Shown: positions 17,742 to 25,764 of the stretch, piece after piece | Numbering within the stretch: the stretch's first letter is position 1 | Layout of the letters: every line of letters begins with the position of its first letter | DNA from: Chlorobiota bacterium | GTDB taxonomy: Bacteria; Bacteroidota; Chlorobiia; Chlorobiales; Chlorobiaceae | Direction: 5' to 3' | NCBI GenBank assembly: GCA_016866305.1 | Contig: VGMX01000003.1 | Location: 87,282-151,281, forward strand | DNA: 64,000 nt | The notes under the pieces: generated by a model | What the model was told of the DNA's origin: nothing | Databases searched by the model: none | What the model saw: the letters and a program-made list of their open reading frames with translations, nothing else | Program-made: the position numbers and the translations under genes

Positions 17742-19658
17742 TCATGCCCGTTTGCCTGCGAACTGGATATCGTACAGATGCTTGTAGAAGCCGTCCCGCG
17801 AAAGCAGTTCGGCGTGACTGCCTGCCTCGATCACCTGGCCCCTCTCCATGACAATGATCTTGTCGGCATTCCGGATTGTCGAAAGCCGATGGGCGACAAC
17901 CAGCGCGGTCCTGCTCTCGAGAGCATGATCGATGGCTTCCTGCACGATCTTCTCCGATTCGTTATCCAGCGCGCTGGTAGCCTCGTCGAAAATAAGCAGT
18001 TCCGGGTTTTTCACCATCGCCCGTGCTATGGCAAGACGCTGCCGCTGGCCCCCGGAAAGCTGGATTCCCCGGTCACCCACAAGCGTCTGGTACCCCTCCG
18101 GCTTTTCGGCGATGAATCCATGTGCATTGGCGAGTTTTGCCGCACGCTCGACCATTTCATGACGCACCTCCTCCCTGACGCCATAGGCAATGTTCGATTC
18201 GATGGTATCGTTGAACAGGATCACCTCCTGGCTCACCACGCCGATCATGTGGCGAAGCTGCTTGTAGTCGAACTCCCTGATATCGACACCGTCAATGGTG
18301 ATCCGCCCGGAATTGACATCATAGAACCTGAGCAGCAGATCGACTGCCGTGGACTTTCCGGAACCGGACTGACCCACCAGTGCGACCATTTCGCCTTTCC
18401 TGATCTCGAACGACACATGGTCGAGCACGTAGGGGGCATCGGCTTCGTTCCGGTACCTGAAACAGACGTCCTCGAACCTGATCGAATGGGAAAATCCCCT
18501 GATCGGTTTCGAGCCGTTCTTGATATTGGGCAGCGCATCGAGCAGCTCGAACAACCGTTCGGCTGAAATCACACCGAGCTGCACCTGGGTGCTGACATCG
18601 CCGAACATCTTGATCGGCCCCATAGTCGAGTACAGGGTAAAGGCGAACATGATAAGCTCCGAGGAGGTCATCCTTCCGTCAATCACCTGCAGGCCGCCGA
18701 ACCACAACACCATGGCGATTGCCGCGATAAGCAGGGTTTCGTTCATCGGGCCGATGATGTTCCTCAGCCTGGCAATACGGATATCCAGACTCCTGAAGTC
18801 GCGGGTGAAGTTCTGGAACTTCTTCAGCTCGACATCTTCGAACGCGCTGGACTTGATGACCTTGATGCCGCTGAACTTCTCCTGCAGCACCGAGTTCATG
18901 TCACCCATCTGCGTACGGAAACTCGTTGCAAGACTTTTCAGCCGCTTTCCGATCGAACGGATCACGAACATGATGCAGAGTGACGAAACCGCTGCAAACA
19001 GCGTGAGCTTCCAGCTCAGCACCAGCAGGACACCCAGATACACCAGTATTGAAAAGGGGTTCTGCAGGAAATTCACGAATGTCGAGTTGATCGTGTTGTT
19101 AACTGCCTGGACATCGTTGTACACCAGGTTCATCAGATTGCCGACCCGGTTTTTGTTGAAGTAATCCAGATGCATTTCGATAATGTTCCGGAAAACGTCG
19201 TCACGGAGCTTTTTGGCCGTCTTGGTCTGGATTCTGTAGATCAATTGCCCGTTCAGATAGACAAAGGTGTTCTTGAGCGCAAAGGAAACGATAAGAAAAA
19301 CACAGATATTGAAGAGCGTCTGCTGCTTTGTCTCGGCTTTGAAGGCATTTTCGAAGAGATCCTTTGCCGACGCTTTTAACTTGTCGGCATCAAAACCGTT
19401 CACCCCGCCAATATGTGCCGGAAGCCCGGGCTTCGGCCTGGCCTCCGTCCTGACCTCCCCGGCTTCCGGCTCGGGCTTTCCGGAATCGCGGGATGCCTCG
19501 ATCGAGCGGTCGGAGGTGAACACCGCGTTGAGCAGCGGCAAGACCGAATAGATCGAGACGACACCGAGCAGGGAGGTGATGATGCTGACAACAATGACAA
19601 GGGCTATCTTGCCTTTCGAGGGAGCGAGGTAGCGAATGAGCCGTAAAAACAATTTCAT
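17742..19658 (-). CDS. msbA: MsbA-like ABC transporter (lipid/LPS flippase, half-transporter)
   Basis: A 638-residue ABC half-transporter with an N-terminal six-helix exporter domain and a C-terminal ATPase. ATPase motifs: Walker A GQSGSGKST (about residue 434), signature LSGGQRQRLAIARA, Walker B LLIFDEATSALD and H-loop VVAHRLSTI. A polar insert rich in Pro and Glu (about residues 55-95) lies after the first helix. The ATG at 19658 with AAAGAGAG upstream is preferred over an upstream TTG. In an LPS gene neighbourhood, export of lipid A-core or another lipid-linked glycan is likely. The substrate is inferred. Confidence 0.88.
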   Translation of the reverse strand: MKLFLRLIRYLAPSKGKIALVIVVSIITSLLGVVSIYSVLPLLNAVFTSDRSIEASRDSGKPEPEAGEVRTEARPKPGLPAHIGGVNGFDADKLKASAKDLFENAFKAETKQQTLFNICVFLIVSFALKNTFVYLNGQLIYRIQTKTAKKLRDDVFRNIIEMHLDYFNKNRVGNLMNLVYNDVQAVNNTINSTFVNFLQNPFSILVYLGVLLVLSWKLTLFAAVSSLCIMFVIRSIGKRLKSLATSFRTQMGDMNSVLQEKFSGIKVIKSSAFEDVELKKFQNFTRDFRSLDIRIARLRNIIGPMNETLLIAAIAMVLWFGGLQVIDGRMTSSELIMFAFTLYSTMGPIKMFGDVSTQVQLGVISAERLFELLDALPNIKNGSKPIRGFSHSIRFEDVCFRYRNEADAPYVLDHVSFEIRKGEMVALVGQSGSGKSTAVDLLLRFYDVNSGRITIDGVDIREFDYKQLRHMIGVVSQEVILFNDTIESNIAYGVREEVRHEMVERAAKLANAHGFIAEKPEGYQTLVGDRGIQLSGGQRQRLAIARAMVKNPELLIFDEATSALDNESEKIVQEAIDHALESRTALVVAHRLSTIRNADKIIVMERGQVIEAGSHAELLSRDGFYKHLYDIQFAGKRA

Positions 19659-19695
19659 GGACGATTCTCTCTTTGACAAACGGATGTTCCGTGAC

Positions 19696-19723
19696 AATCT
19701 ACGGTTTCATGCTTGCATTACAA
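19696..19723 (-). promoter_or_regulatory. Candidate msbA promoter
   Basis: Minus strand six-T tract merging into TTGTAA (19723-19718), 16-base spacer, TAGATT (19701-19696); read as Bacteroidetes type it is TTTG, 19 bases, TAGATTGT. The distance to the ATG at 19658 is normal. Confidence 0.45.
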
Positions 19724-19778
19724 AAAAGGTCACCTCTCCGGCATCCGGGATCACCACGGGTTGTGCCCGGGAGGCGCG

Positions 19779-22409
19779 TCACCCATGATACAGCTCCCTG
19801 TCGGTTCGCGGCGGCCAGGCCAAAGCAAAATCCTCTGACTCAAGGGTGAGGTTCGGATTATAGACCGGGTCCTGAGGCAGGATATCCCCCCATCGCTGCT
19901 GCATGTACGTGATCTCTTTCTGAAAACGCAACTGCTTTTCGGGAGTATCCTCATACCCCCTTGTAAGGGACTCGTGGTGGTAAAGTTCAGCATACGGAGT
20001 CCAGACGTTCCGGTACCCCGCTTCTATCAGCCTGAGGCAGAAATCCACATCGTTGTAAGCCACCTGCAGGTGCTCTTCATCCAGACCATGCACCTCAAGA
20101 TACGTGGAACGGCGAACCAGCATGCAGGCTGCCGTTACGGCAGAGAAACTTTGCTGAAGACCGGCTCGGCCAAAATAACCGGGATTGTTTTCTTCGAAAA
20201 ACTTGTGCGCATGACCGGCTATCCCTACAAGACCGGTAATGATGCCGCCATGCTGCAGGGTTTTGTTGGGATACCAGAGCTTTGCGCCGACTGCGCCAAC
20301 CCAGGGCTGCACGGCATGGCCAAGCATCTCTTCGAGCCACTCGGGAGTGATGACCTCGGTATCGTTGTTCAACAGGCAAACGAAATCTGCTGTCGATCGT
20401 CTGACGGCATTGTTGTTCAGCCTCGGGAAATTGAACGGGCTGTCATCACGAACAACGGAAATCCCCGAATTGCTTTGCAGGCTTTCGAAATAATGCATGG
20501 TTTCGGGTTCAACGGAACCGTTATCGACAATCGTGACGGTGTAGTTCCTGTAGGTGGTTCTTGAGACGATCGACTCGATGCACGTTTTAAGCACTTCCGA
20601 CTTGTCCCTGGTCAGCACCACGATCTCGACCGATGGAAGCGGGTCCTGCACGGCATACCGGACACGCAACGTACCACCTGAGAATGATTCAACTGTAGCG
20701 GAAATCCCCCTGCGCTGCAGATGCTCGTCTATGGCTCTCATCGCTGCAATCAAAGCATATGGCTTTGCTTTAATCGTCGCCGCAGTACTTTCCTGATGCG
20801 CTCGCCAGTGATAGAGAACCTTTGGGATATGTTGGATCTTTTCAGGAGAAATTTTCTCGATCATGCGTAGTGCAAGATCGTAATCCTGCGACCCCTCGAA
20901 CCCTTTCCGGAACCCGCCGATCTCCCTGATCAGAGCCAGCCTGTAAACGCCAAGATGAGAAATCATATTATGGTTCAGAAACAGGTCGTAATTGAAATCA
21001 CTCTTGAAATACGGATTGTATCTCCTGCCGTTTTCGTCGATCTTGTCTTCGTCGGTATAAATGAGATCGGCTTCAGGATGTGAGTGGATCTCCCTTGCCA
21101 CATAGAACAGCGCCAGTTCGTGCAACTGGTCGTCATGGTCGAGAAGAGCCATGAAACTGCCGGTTGCAAACTGAATCGCCGAGTTGCTCGCTTCACTGAT
21201 ATGGCCGTTGGTTGTCCTGAACACATACCTGATCCTGGAGTCTTTTTCTGCATATGACCGGATCAGCTCCCTGACACCTTCGTCAGGTGAATGATCGTCG
21301 GCAATGCACAGCTCCCAATGGGGATACAACTGGTTGACAACCGAATCCATTGCCACTTTGAGAAAGGCCGGATCCGGATTGTACACGGGCATAACGACCG
21401 AAATTAGCGGCGGTTGCTCCATGGCGGATATCTCGCTTTGAATCCGTTTACGGCTCTCGTCTCCAAGAACATCGTACATCTCCAGCCATCGGTCATAGCC
21501 GTTTTCTTTCCGTGTTTGTTTTTTCCCCTTCAGCAGACTCCTGATTCTTCTCGACTTTTTTCTGAATGATTTGGTAAACCTGCGCCAGGGCTGGGTAATA
21601 CGCCAACTGCTGGATTTCATCATTCGATCAAGCTTGTTCTGCACCTCCTCAAGACACGCATGTTCTTCTTTCAATGCGAATCCAAGTTTCATATTGACCT
21701 CTTGCAAAACTCTCAAGCGATATTCTGCCTCGACGAGTTTACCGAGACGCTCGAAATATGCTTTGCTGTGATCCTGCCCCTCGATCGAGCCGAACTCCCG
21801 GAGTACCTGCGAAAACGCCGGAGGAACATTTTTGCCAACAACAAGTACGCCAAGACCGTGCGAATGATCGAACGACAGATGCGGATATCCTGGAGAGACC
21901 TCCTCCCAGAACTTCCAGACACCGAAATCAGCCCCCCGCACGGTGATGTCATGAAAAAGCACGACCCCGCTGTCGCTCATTTTCGGCAACCAGTTCTCGA
22001 AATTGTGCCTGACGGCTTCATAGGTATGCAGTCCGTCGATATGCAGCAAATCGATGGAGTGGTCGCTGAACGCTCCGAGCGCTTCATCGAACGGCATTCT
22101 CAGAAGCCGCGAAAAACCACTGTACTGCCTTTCATTATAATTGGAGACATCCCTGTAGATCTCGTCGCTGTAATATCCCGCATGTTCGTCGCCTCTCCAC
22201 GTATCGACGGCATAGCATCGTGTCGGCAAACGGTTGTCGTGCACACTCTGGCAAAATGCGAAATAGGAGTTACCGGTATGGGTGCCGAGTTCAACGTAAA
22301 CACGAGGGGCAAGCGCTTTCATGACCCAGAACGCAAACGGGATATGCCCGGCCCACCCGTAAGGCTCGACGATTCTTGCCGGTTTAGTAACTGCAGCTAC
22401 TTCAATCAT
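19779..22409 (-). CDS. Methyltransferase-GT2-GT2 fusion protein
   Basis: An 876-residue cytosolic protein with three catalytic domains. Residues about 1-210: class I SAM-dependent methyltransferase or cephalosporin hydroxylase-like fold with VYVELGTHTGNSYFAF and LLHIDGLHTYEAV. About 230-310: coiled, basic linker. About 330-580: GT2 domain with ISVVMPVYNPDPAFL, DHDDQLH and DEDKID. About 590-860: second GT2 of the rhamnosyltransferase kind with CLLNNDTEVI and VAYNDVDFCLRL. The ATG at 22409 is preferred to a TTG at 22436. Such multi-domain proteins extend O-chain-like glycans and sometimes cap or methylate sugars. Its promoter region has been replaced by an IS element. Confidence 0.85.
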   Translation of the reverse strand: MIEVAAVTKPARIVEPYGWAGHIPFAFWVMKALAPRVYVELGTHTGNSYFAFCQSVHDNRLPTRCYAVDTWRGDEHAGYYSDEIYRDVSNYNERQYSGFSRLLRMPFDEALGAFSDHSIDLLHIDGLHTYEAVRHNFENWLPKMSDSGVVLFHDITVRGADFGVWKFWEEVSPGYPHLSFDHSHGLGVLVVGKNVPPAFSQVLREFGSIEGQDHSKAYFERLGKLVEAEYRLRVLQEVNMKLGFALKEEHACLEEVQNKLDRMMKSSSWRITQPWRRFTKSFRKKSRRIRSLLKGKKQTRKENGYDRWLEMYDVLGDESRKRIQSEISAMEQPPLISVVMPVYNPDPAFLKVAMDSVVNQLYPHWELCIADDHSPDEGVRELIRSYAEKDSRIRYVFRTTNGHISEASNSAIQFATGSFMALLDHDDQLHELALFYVAREIHSHPEADLIYTDEDKIDENGRRYNPYFKSDFNYDLFLNHNMISHLGVYRLALIREIGGFRKGFEGSQDYDLALRMIEKISPEKIQHIPKVLYHWRAHQESTAATIKAKPYALIAAMRAIDEHLQRRGISATVESFSGGTLRVRYAVQDPLPSVEIVVLTRDKSEVLKTCIESIVSRTTYRNYTVTIVDNGSVEPETMHYFESLQSNSGISVVRDDSPFNFPRLNNNAVRRSTADFVCLLNNDTEVITPEWLEEMLGHAVQPWVGAVGAKLWYPNKTLQHGGIITGLVGIAGHAHKFFEENNPGYFGRAGLQQSFSAVTAACMLVRRSTYLEVHGLDEEHLQVAYNDVDFCLRLIEAGYRNVWTPYAELYHHESLTRGYEDTPEKQLRFQKEITYMQQRWGDILPQDPVYNPNLTLESEDFALAWPPRTDRELYHG

Positions 22410-22467
22410 GAGTTCAAGTTGATAAATTATGTTCAATCCTATGTTTCTATCCCGCCAGAGAAATTGC

Positions 22468-22482
22468 CAAATGTTGTGTTTT
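22468..22482 (+). repeat. IS256-type terminal inverted repeat, left
   Basis: CAAATGTTGTGTTTT; matches the inverse of the right end at 23793-23807 with one mismatch. Confidence 0.7.
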
Positions 22483-22487
22483 GAATT

Positions 22488-23720
22488 TTAAGCGGCAAGT
22501 TGCTCCTCGACTCCATTGATAAATTTGACACCATCGAAAACCTTCTGGATGAGTTGATGCCCTCTGAGTTTCCGCCACTTGTGCTGGGCTCGTTCGGCAA
22601 GCTTGAAAACCATGGCCAGCGTCATTGCCATGGTTCCCTGCCCCCTTGTTTTCGCCGTGCGCAACCGAACAGTTGAAAATGCTGATTCGATGGTATTCGT
22701 GCTGCGAATATGTTGCCAATGTTCTGCCGGGTATTTATAAAAAGAGAACATTGATGCCTCGTCTTTAAGCAACGAGGCCACTGCACTGGGATACTTGGCC
22801 GCATAACGCTCCTGGAACCGGCGATAGGCGTCTCGGGCATCTTGTTCCGTCTCTGCACGGTAAATGTCGTGGATCAGTGACTTTGCACTTGATTGCACGG
22901 TTTTTGGGAGTTTGTCCAGAATATTGGCGGTCTTGTGAACCCAGCAACGCTGGTGTTCTGCATGAGGGTAAACCTGACGGATGGCTTTCCAGAACCCGAG
23001 GGCTCCGTCTCCAATACAAAGCTTCGGTGAAGGCATGCCCCGTTCCTTGAGGTCACGAAGCAGTTCAAGCCAAGACTCGGCGCTTTCACGATAGCCGCCC
23101 GAAACGGCAACCAGTTCCTTATTGCCTTCCTTGGTGGCCCCCATGACAACGAGGACACAGAGGCGTCCCTCGTCGAGTCGAAGATTGAAGTGGATGCCGT
23201 CCACCCAGAGGTAGCAGTAACGAGACAGACTCATGTCACGATTGTTCCATGCGCGATGTTCTTCCAGCCAGAGTTGTTTCATGCGGCTGATTGATGCCGA
23301 TGACAATCCGGGCGGCAGTGCTCCGTATAACTTTTCGAAACAGGGAATAAAATCCTGATTGGACAGGCCTCCAAGATAAAACAGCGGGACGGCCTCTTCG
23401 ATCTGCAGGGTTTTTCTCATGTATTTCGGTATCAGAGCACTGACAAAGGGTTTAAGTGATTCGTTCGATGATCGACTTCGCGGTACTTTGACGGCTATCG
23501 GCCCGGCACTCGTTGTAATCATTCGTTCTGGAAGGTATCCATTGCGCACCATGGTGGCTTTGCCTTCCGCAGTTTTGATGTGCTGAAGTTGCTCCATAAA
23601 GGCCGTGATTTCGGCTTCCATAGCCATGGCGATCATCTGTTGGGCTGCGTGCCTTGCAAATTCTTCCAGACTGGCTCCTTGGCCAAGTAACTCTGGAATG
23701 ATGGTCTGCTCTGTTCTCAT
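22488..23720 (-). CDS. IS256-family transposase
   Basis: A 410-residue mutator-type (IS256) transposase. Family features: N-terminal MRTEQTIIPELLGQG then ARHAAQQMI, the conserved YLPERMITTSAGPIAVKVPR, DDE residues within LWVDGIHFNLRL (first D), CIGDGALGFWKAI (second D) and the terminal E in STNTIESAFSTVRLRT. HQRCWVHKTANILDKLPK is the characteristic C/H spacing. The ATG at 23720 has AGGAG eight bases upstream; a TTG at 23747 is less likely. The frame is intact, so the element may still be active. Confidence 0.95.
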   Translation of the reverse strand: MRTEQTIIPELLGQGASLEEFARHAAQQMIAMAMEAEITAFMEQLQHIKTAEGKATMVRNGYLPERMITTSAGPIAVKVPRSRSSNESLKPFVSALIPKYMRKTLQIEEAVPLFYLGGLSNQDFIPCFEKLYGALPPGLSSASISRMKQLWLEEHRAWNNRDMSLSRYCYLWVDGIHFNLRLDEGRLCVLVVMGATKEGNKELVAVSGGYRESAESWLELLRDLKERGMPSPKLCIGDGALGFWKAIRQVYPHAEHQRCWVHKTANILDKLPKTVQSSAKSLIHDIYRAETEQDARDAYRRFQERYAAKYPSAVASLLKDEASMFSFYKYPAEHWQHIRSTNTIESAFSTVRLRTAKTRGQGTMAMTLAMVFKLAERAQHKWRKLRGHQLIQKVFDGVKFINGVEEQLAA

Positions 23721-23792
23721 TTGCCGTGCTCCTTGATTTTTGGTCAAGGGAACACCTACCGCCTCAGTTCTGCCTTTCCTGACTAATTGCTA

Positions 23793-23807
23793 AAACACAA
23801 CTTTTGA
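23793..23807 (-). repeat. IS256-type terminal inverted repeat, right
   Basis: Inverse of the left repeat: AAAACACAACTTTTG on the plus strand. Confidence 0.7.
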
Positions 23808-23894
23808 AAATAGCTCCGGGGTGCGCCACGGGCGAGTGTTATGGCGCCGTTACTGATGTTTTCACTTTTGTGCCGCACCTCGCATTGTTTTGCC

Positions 23895-24854
23895 TCAGCT
23901 GAAAATGGAGAACCCGGCCAGTAAGGTTAGTTGGTTAAGGTTGATTGCTGCATGTACAACCTGATTAGAATCGAGTCTACGCCTCATTTGCAGACGTTTT
24001 TGTTTTCGAGCCTCTCTGGCGGCTTCGAGCTTTTGATCACGTTCTTTGAAAATCTGTCTGTCACGACCTCCGAGTTTGTCATTTGGGGCAATATAGCCAA
24101 TCGCACTGTGCAAGCGGTCATCGTTGTAGAATCGAATGTAATCGGCAAGCTGATTTCTGGCATCTTCGAGCGAAAGAGCCACTTTGGGACGGATGCATTC
24201 GGTTTTGATGGTCTTGTGGTAGCGCTCCAGTTTACCGTTGCTCTGCGGATAAAACGGTGAGGTGCGCACATGGCTCATTCCGGTCAGCCGGATGTATTCC
24301 TTGAAGTCCTTTGCAATGAACTGAGGCCCATTATCGGAAATGATGCGTGGCCTGGATTCCGGGAACTTCTCCCGTGCACGCTGCAAAATGATTTCGATAT
24401 CCTTCTCGGTCGTAGCTTCACGCAGTTCCCAGTGTACGATGTACCGGCTGCACCCATCCAGAATACTGCAAAGGTAGTAAAAGGTTCCGAGAATATTGAC
24501 ATAGGATACATCGATATGCCAGTGTTCATGCGGCCGTAAGGGTTGCACGAAACCTGTTCCTTTTTTGCCGGGTTTCCGGTTCCAGCACTGCAGAAGTCCG
24601 GCAGCACTCAACACACGGTAAACACTGCTGGGACTCACGGCAACGATATCGCGATCGAGCATCATATAGGTCAAACGACGGTAGCCCTCCAAAGGAAACT
24701 GAAGATGGAAATTGACGATGGCCTGCTTTTCTGACTCTTCCAGCCAGAAATCACGAGGATTCAGCCCATTATGCTCATTGACCTTGCCATAACGACTCTG
24801 CCAGTCATAATACTTGCTGGGAGCAACAGCCAGCCACTCGATGAATCGCGTCAC
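23895..24854 (-). CDS. IS3-family transposase OrfB (integrase core)
   Basis: About 319 residues counted from a GTG at 24854, but the open frame continues upstream to the A7 run at 24953-24959, so it is most likely made as an OrfAB fusion by -1 frameshifting. Integrase core DDE pattern: HWHIDVSYVNILGTFYYL (D), PRIISDNGPQFIAKDF (D), and FYPQSNGKLERYHKTIKTE (E). HTH_21-like LEGYRRLTYMML precedes it. The stop TGA lies at 23895-23897, just outside the inferred left inverted repeat (23900 on), so the last residues are encoded through the repeat. Confidence 0.93.
   Translation of the reverse strand: MTRFIEWLAVAPSKYYDWQSRYGKVNEHNGLNPRDFWLEESEKQAIVNFHLQFPLEGYRRLTYMMLDRDIVAVSPSSVYRVLSAAGLLQCWNRKPGKKGTGFVQPLRPHEHWHIDVSYVNILGTFYYLCSILDGCSRYIVHWELREATTEKDIEIILQRAREKFPESRPRIISDNGPQFIAKDFKEYIRLTGMSHVRTSPFYPQSNGKLERYHKTIKTECIRPKVALSLEDARNQLADYIRFYNDDRLHSAIGYIAPNDKLGGRDRQIFKERDQKLEAAREARKQKRLQMRRRLDSNQVVHAAINLNQLTLLAGFSIFS
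23900..23930 (+). repeat. IS3-type terminal inverted repeat, left
   Basis: Begins TGAAAATGGAGAA and ends GGTTAG; matches the inverse of 25268-25297 with one gap and several mismatches. Confidence 0.7.
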
Positions 24855-24916
24855 GGCAATGCCGCTTTTCTTGGCCCAGAACTGGACGAAGCCGATAACG
24901 GCATCACGAGTATCAT

Positions 24917-24959
24917 GGGGAACCCAGGACGCGCTCAGAGTTCCCCAAGTTCTTTTTTT
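24917..24959 (-). promoter_or_regulatory. Programmed -1 frameshift signal in IS3 element
   Basis: Minus strand: slippery A7G (24959-24952), seven bases before a stem in which GGGGAAC (24946-24940) pairs with GTTCCCC (24923-24917) around a 16-base loop. The orfA frame reads to a TGA just inside the loop; the orfB frame is -1 relative to it. This is the arrangement known for IS3 and IS911 elements. Confidence 0.75.
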
Positions 24960-25243
24960 AGCTTGACATGCTCTTCCATCAGTTCAGAGAGCACTTCATT
25001 TTTGGTTTGCAACTTGGCTTCAAGCTGCTCGATGCGTTTCAGTTCGGCTTTGTGCTGGCAGTCTTGCTTGTTTTCGAAAGCGGAAGCACCGTTTTCAAAA
25101 AACTCCTTCTGCCAGCGGTAGAAAACATTTGGTTGCAGGTCGTATTGATCGCACAGGTCAGAGACGGGTATTCGGTCAACCAGATGTCGTTTGAGAATGA
25201 AAACCTTTTCTTGTGGGGTGTAATTTTTTCGCTGTTTTCGCAT
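24935..25243 (-). CDS. IS3-family transposase OrfA
   Basis: A 102-residue helix-turn-helix protein: KNYTPQEKVFILKRHLVDRIPVSDLCDQYDLQPNVFYRWQKEF is the IS3/IS911 OrfA DNA-binding domain, followed by a leucine-zipper-like coiled coil (residues 65-100). GGAGG lies eight bases before the ATG. Alone, OrfA usually represses or modulates transposition; by frameshifting near its last codons it supplies the N-terminus of the OrfAB transposase. Confidence 0.93.
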   Translation of the reverse strand: MRKQRKNYTPQEKVFILKRHLVDRIPVSDLCDQYDLQPNVFYRWQKEFFENGASAFENKQDCQHKAELKRIEQLEAKLQTKNEVLSELMEEHVKLKKELGEL

Positions 25244-25267
25244 GGTGAATTCCTCCGTTTTTGTACG

Positions 25268-25297
25268 CTAACTCAAATGGCTGAATTCTCCAATTCA
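25268..25297 (-). repeat. IS3-type terminal inverted repeat, right
   Basis: Reads TGAATTGGAGAATTCAGCC on the minus strand from 25297; partner of 23900-23930. Confidence 0.7.
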
Positions 25298-25362
25298 CGC
25301 TGAACCAAAACAGCATAACTGCAAGCCTGTTACCCGAGGCCCTCCACAAAACCAACGGGCTG

Positions 25363-25764
25363 TCATGCAAAAGAATACTTTTTGTGACCGATGTAGCTTG
25401 TAAACACCGGTATCATGATGCCGACAGCATGAGCGATCTCGTGCGCATGCTCCCTGATACCAAGATAAGGAAGGGCATAAAACGCCAGCCCGATACTCAC
25501 CAGCCATGTCTGGAGAAGCGCCAGAAGATTCACCAGCACGAAATAAAGTACAGAATGATGAATTTTCTGACTGCTTTCTGTAAAGACGAATACACGGGCA
25601 AGAATGAAACCTGTCGTCAAGCCAACGATAAAGGCAAGTATGATGGCGACCTGGTAACTTACATAAAGGCTAAACACGATCCTGCTACCGAAATTGACAG
25701 CGGCGGCAATGCCCCCCGTCAACAGAAACACAGCAAACTGCCGGGAAATGTAGTGCCTGATCAT
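25363..25764 (-). CDS. GtrA-family small membrane protein
   Basis: A 133-residue protein with four membrane helices typical of GtrA: FAVFLLTGGIAAAVNFGSRIVF, VGLTTGFILARVFVF, a third around LVNLLALLQTW, and the closing GIMIPVFTSYIGHKKYSF. GtrA proteins are linked to flipping polyprenyl-phosphate sugars; the mycobacterial member Rv3789 is tied to decaprenyl-phosphoryl-arabinose. The ATG at 25764 overlaps the stop of the FAD gene (ATGA). With a DprE1/DprE2-like pair 6 kb upstream on the same strand, a role in moving a lipid-linked arabinose is a reasonable guess, not shown. Last gene of the operon before the IS elements. Confidence 0.85.
   Translation of the reverse strand: MIRHYISRQFAVFLLTGGIAAAVNFGSRIVFSLYVSYQVAIILAFIVGLTTGFILARVFVFTESSQKIHHSVLYFVLVNLLALLQTWLVSIGLAFYALPYLGIREHAHEIAHAVGIMIPVFTSYIGHKKYSFA

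Larger units (their letters stand above)
22468..23810 (-). mobile_element. IS256-family insertion sequence
   Basis: About 1.34 kb carrying one transposase gene on the minus strand. Imperfect terminal inverted repeats share the core CAAAWGTTGTGTTTT (22468-22482 and, inverted, 23793-23807). I could not find a clear target-site duplication. It lies directly upstream of the methyltransferase-GT2-GT2 gene. The exact ends are uncertain by several bases. Confidence 0.8.
23900..25297 (-). mobile_element. IS3-family insertion sequence
   Basis: About 1.4 kb with orfA and orfB on the minus strand. Terminal inverted repeats start with TG: TGAAAATGGAGAACCC at 23900 and, inverted, TGAATTGGAGAATTCA at 25297; they stay similar for about 30 bases. 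Flanking triplets (AGC left, CGC right) do not match, so I see no clear target duplication. It inserts 90 bases from the IS256-type element. Confidence 0.85.

Noticed and set aside
22468..25297. Composite transposon made of the two insertion sequences
   Set aside because: The elements belong to different families (IS256 and IS3), so they cannot act as the ends of one composite transposon.
22440..25310. Target-site duplications of the IS elements
   Set aside because: Flanking bases next to both elements do not repeat cleanly; I could not define a duplication.
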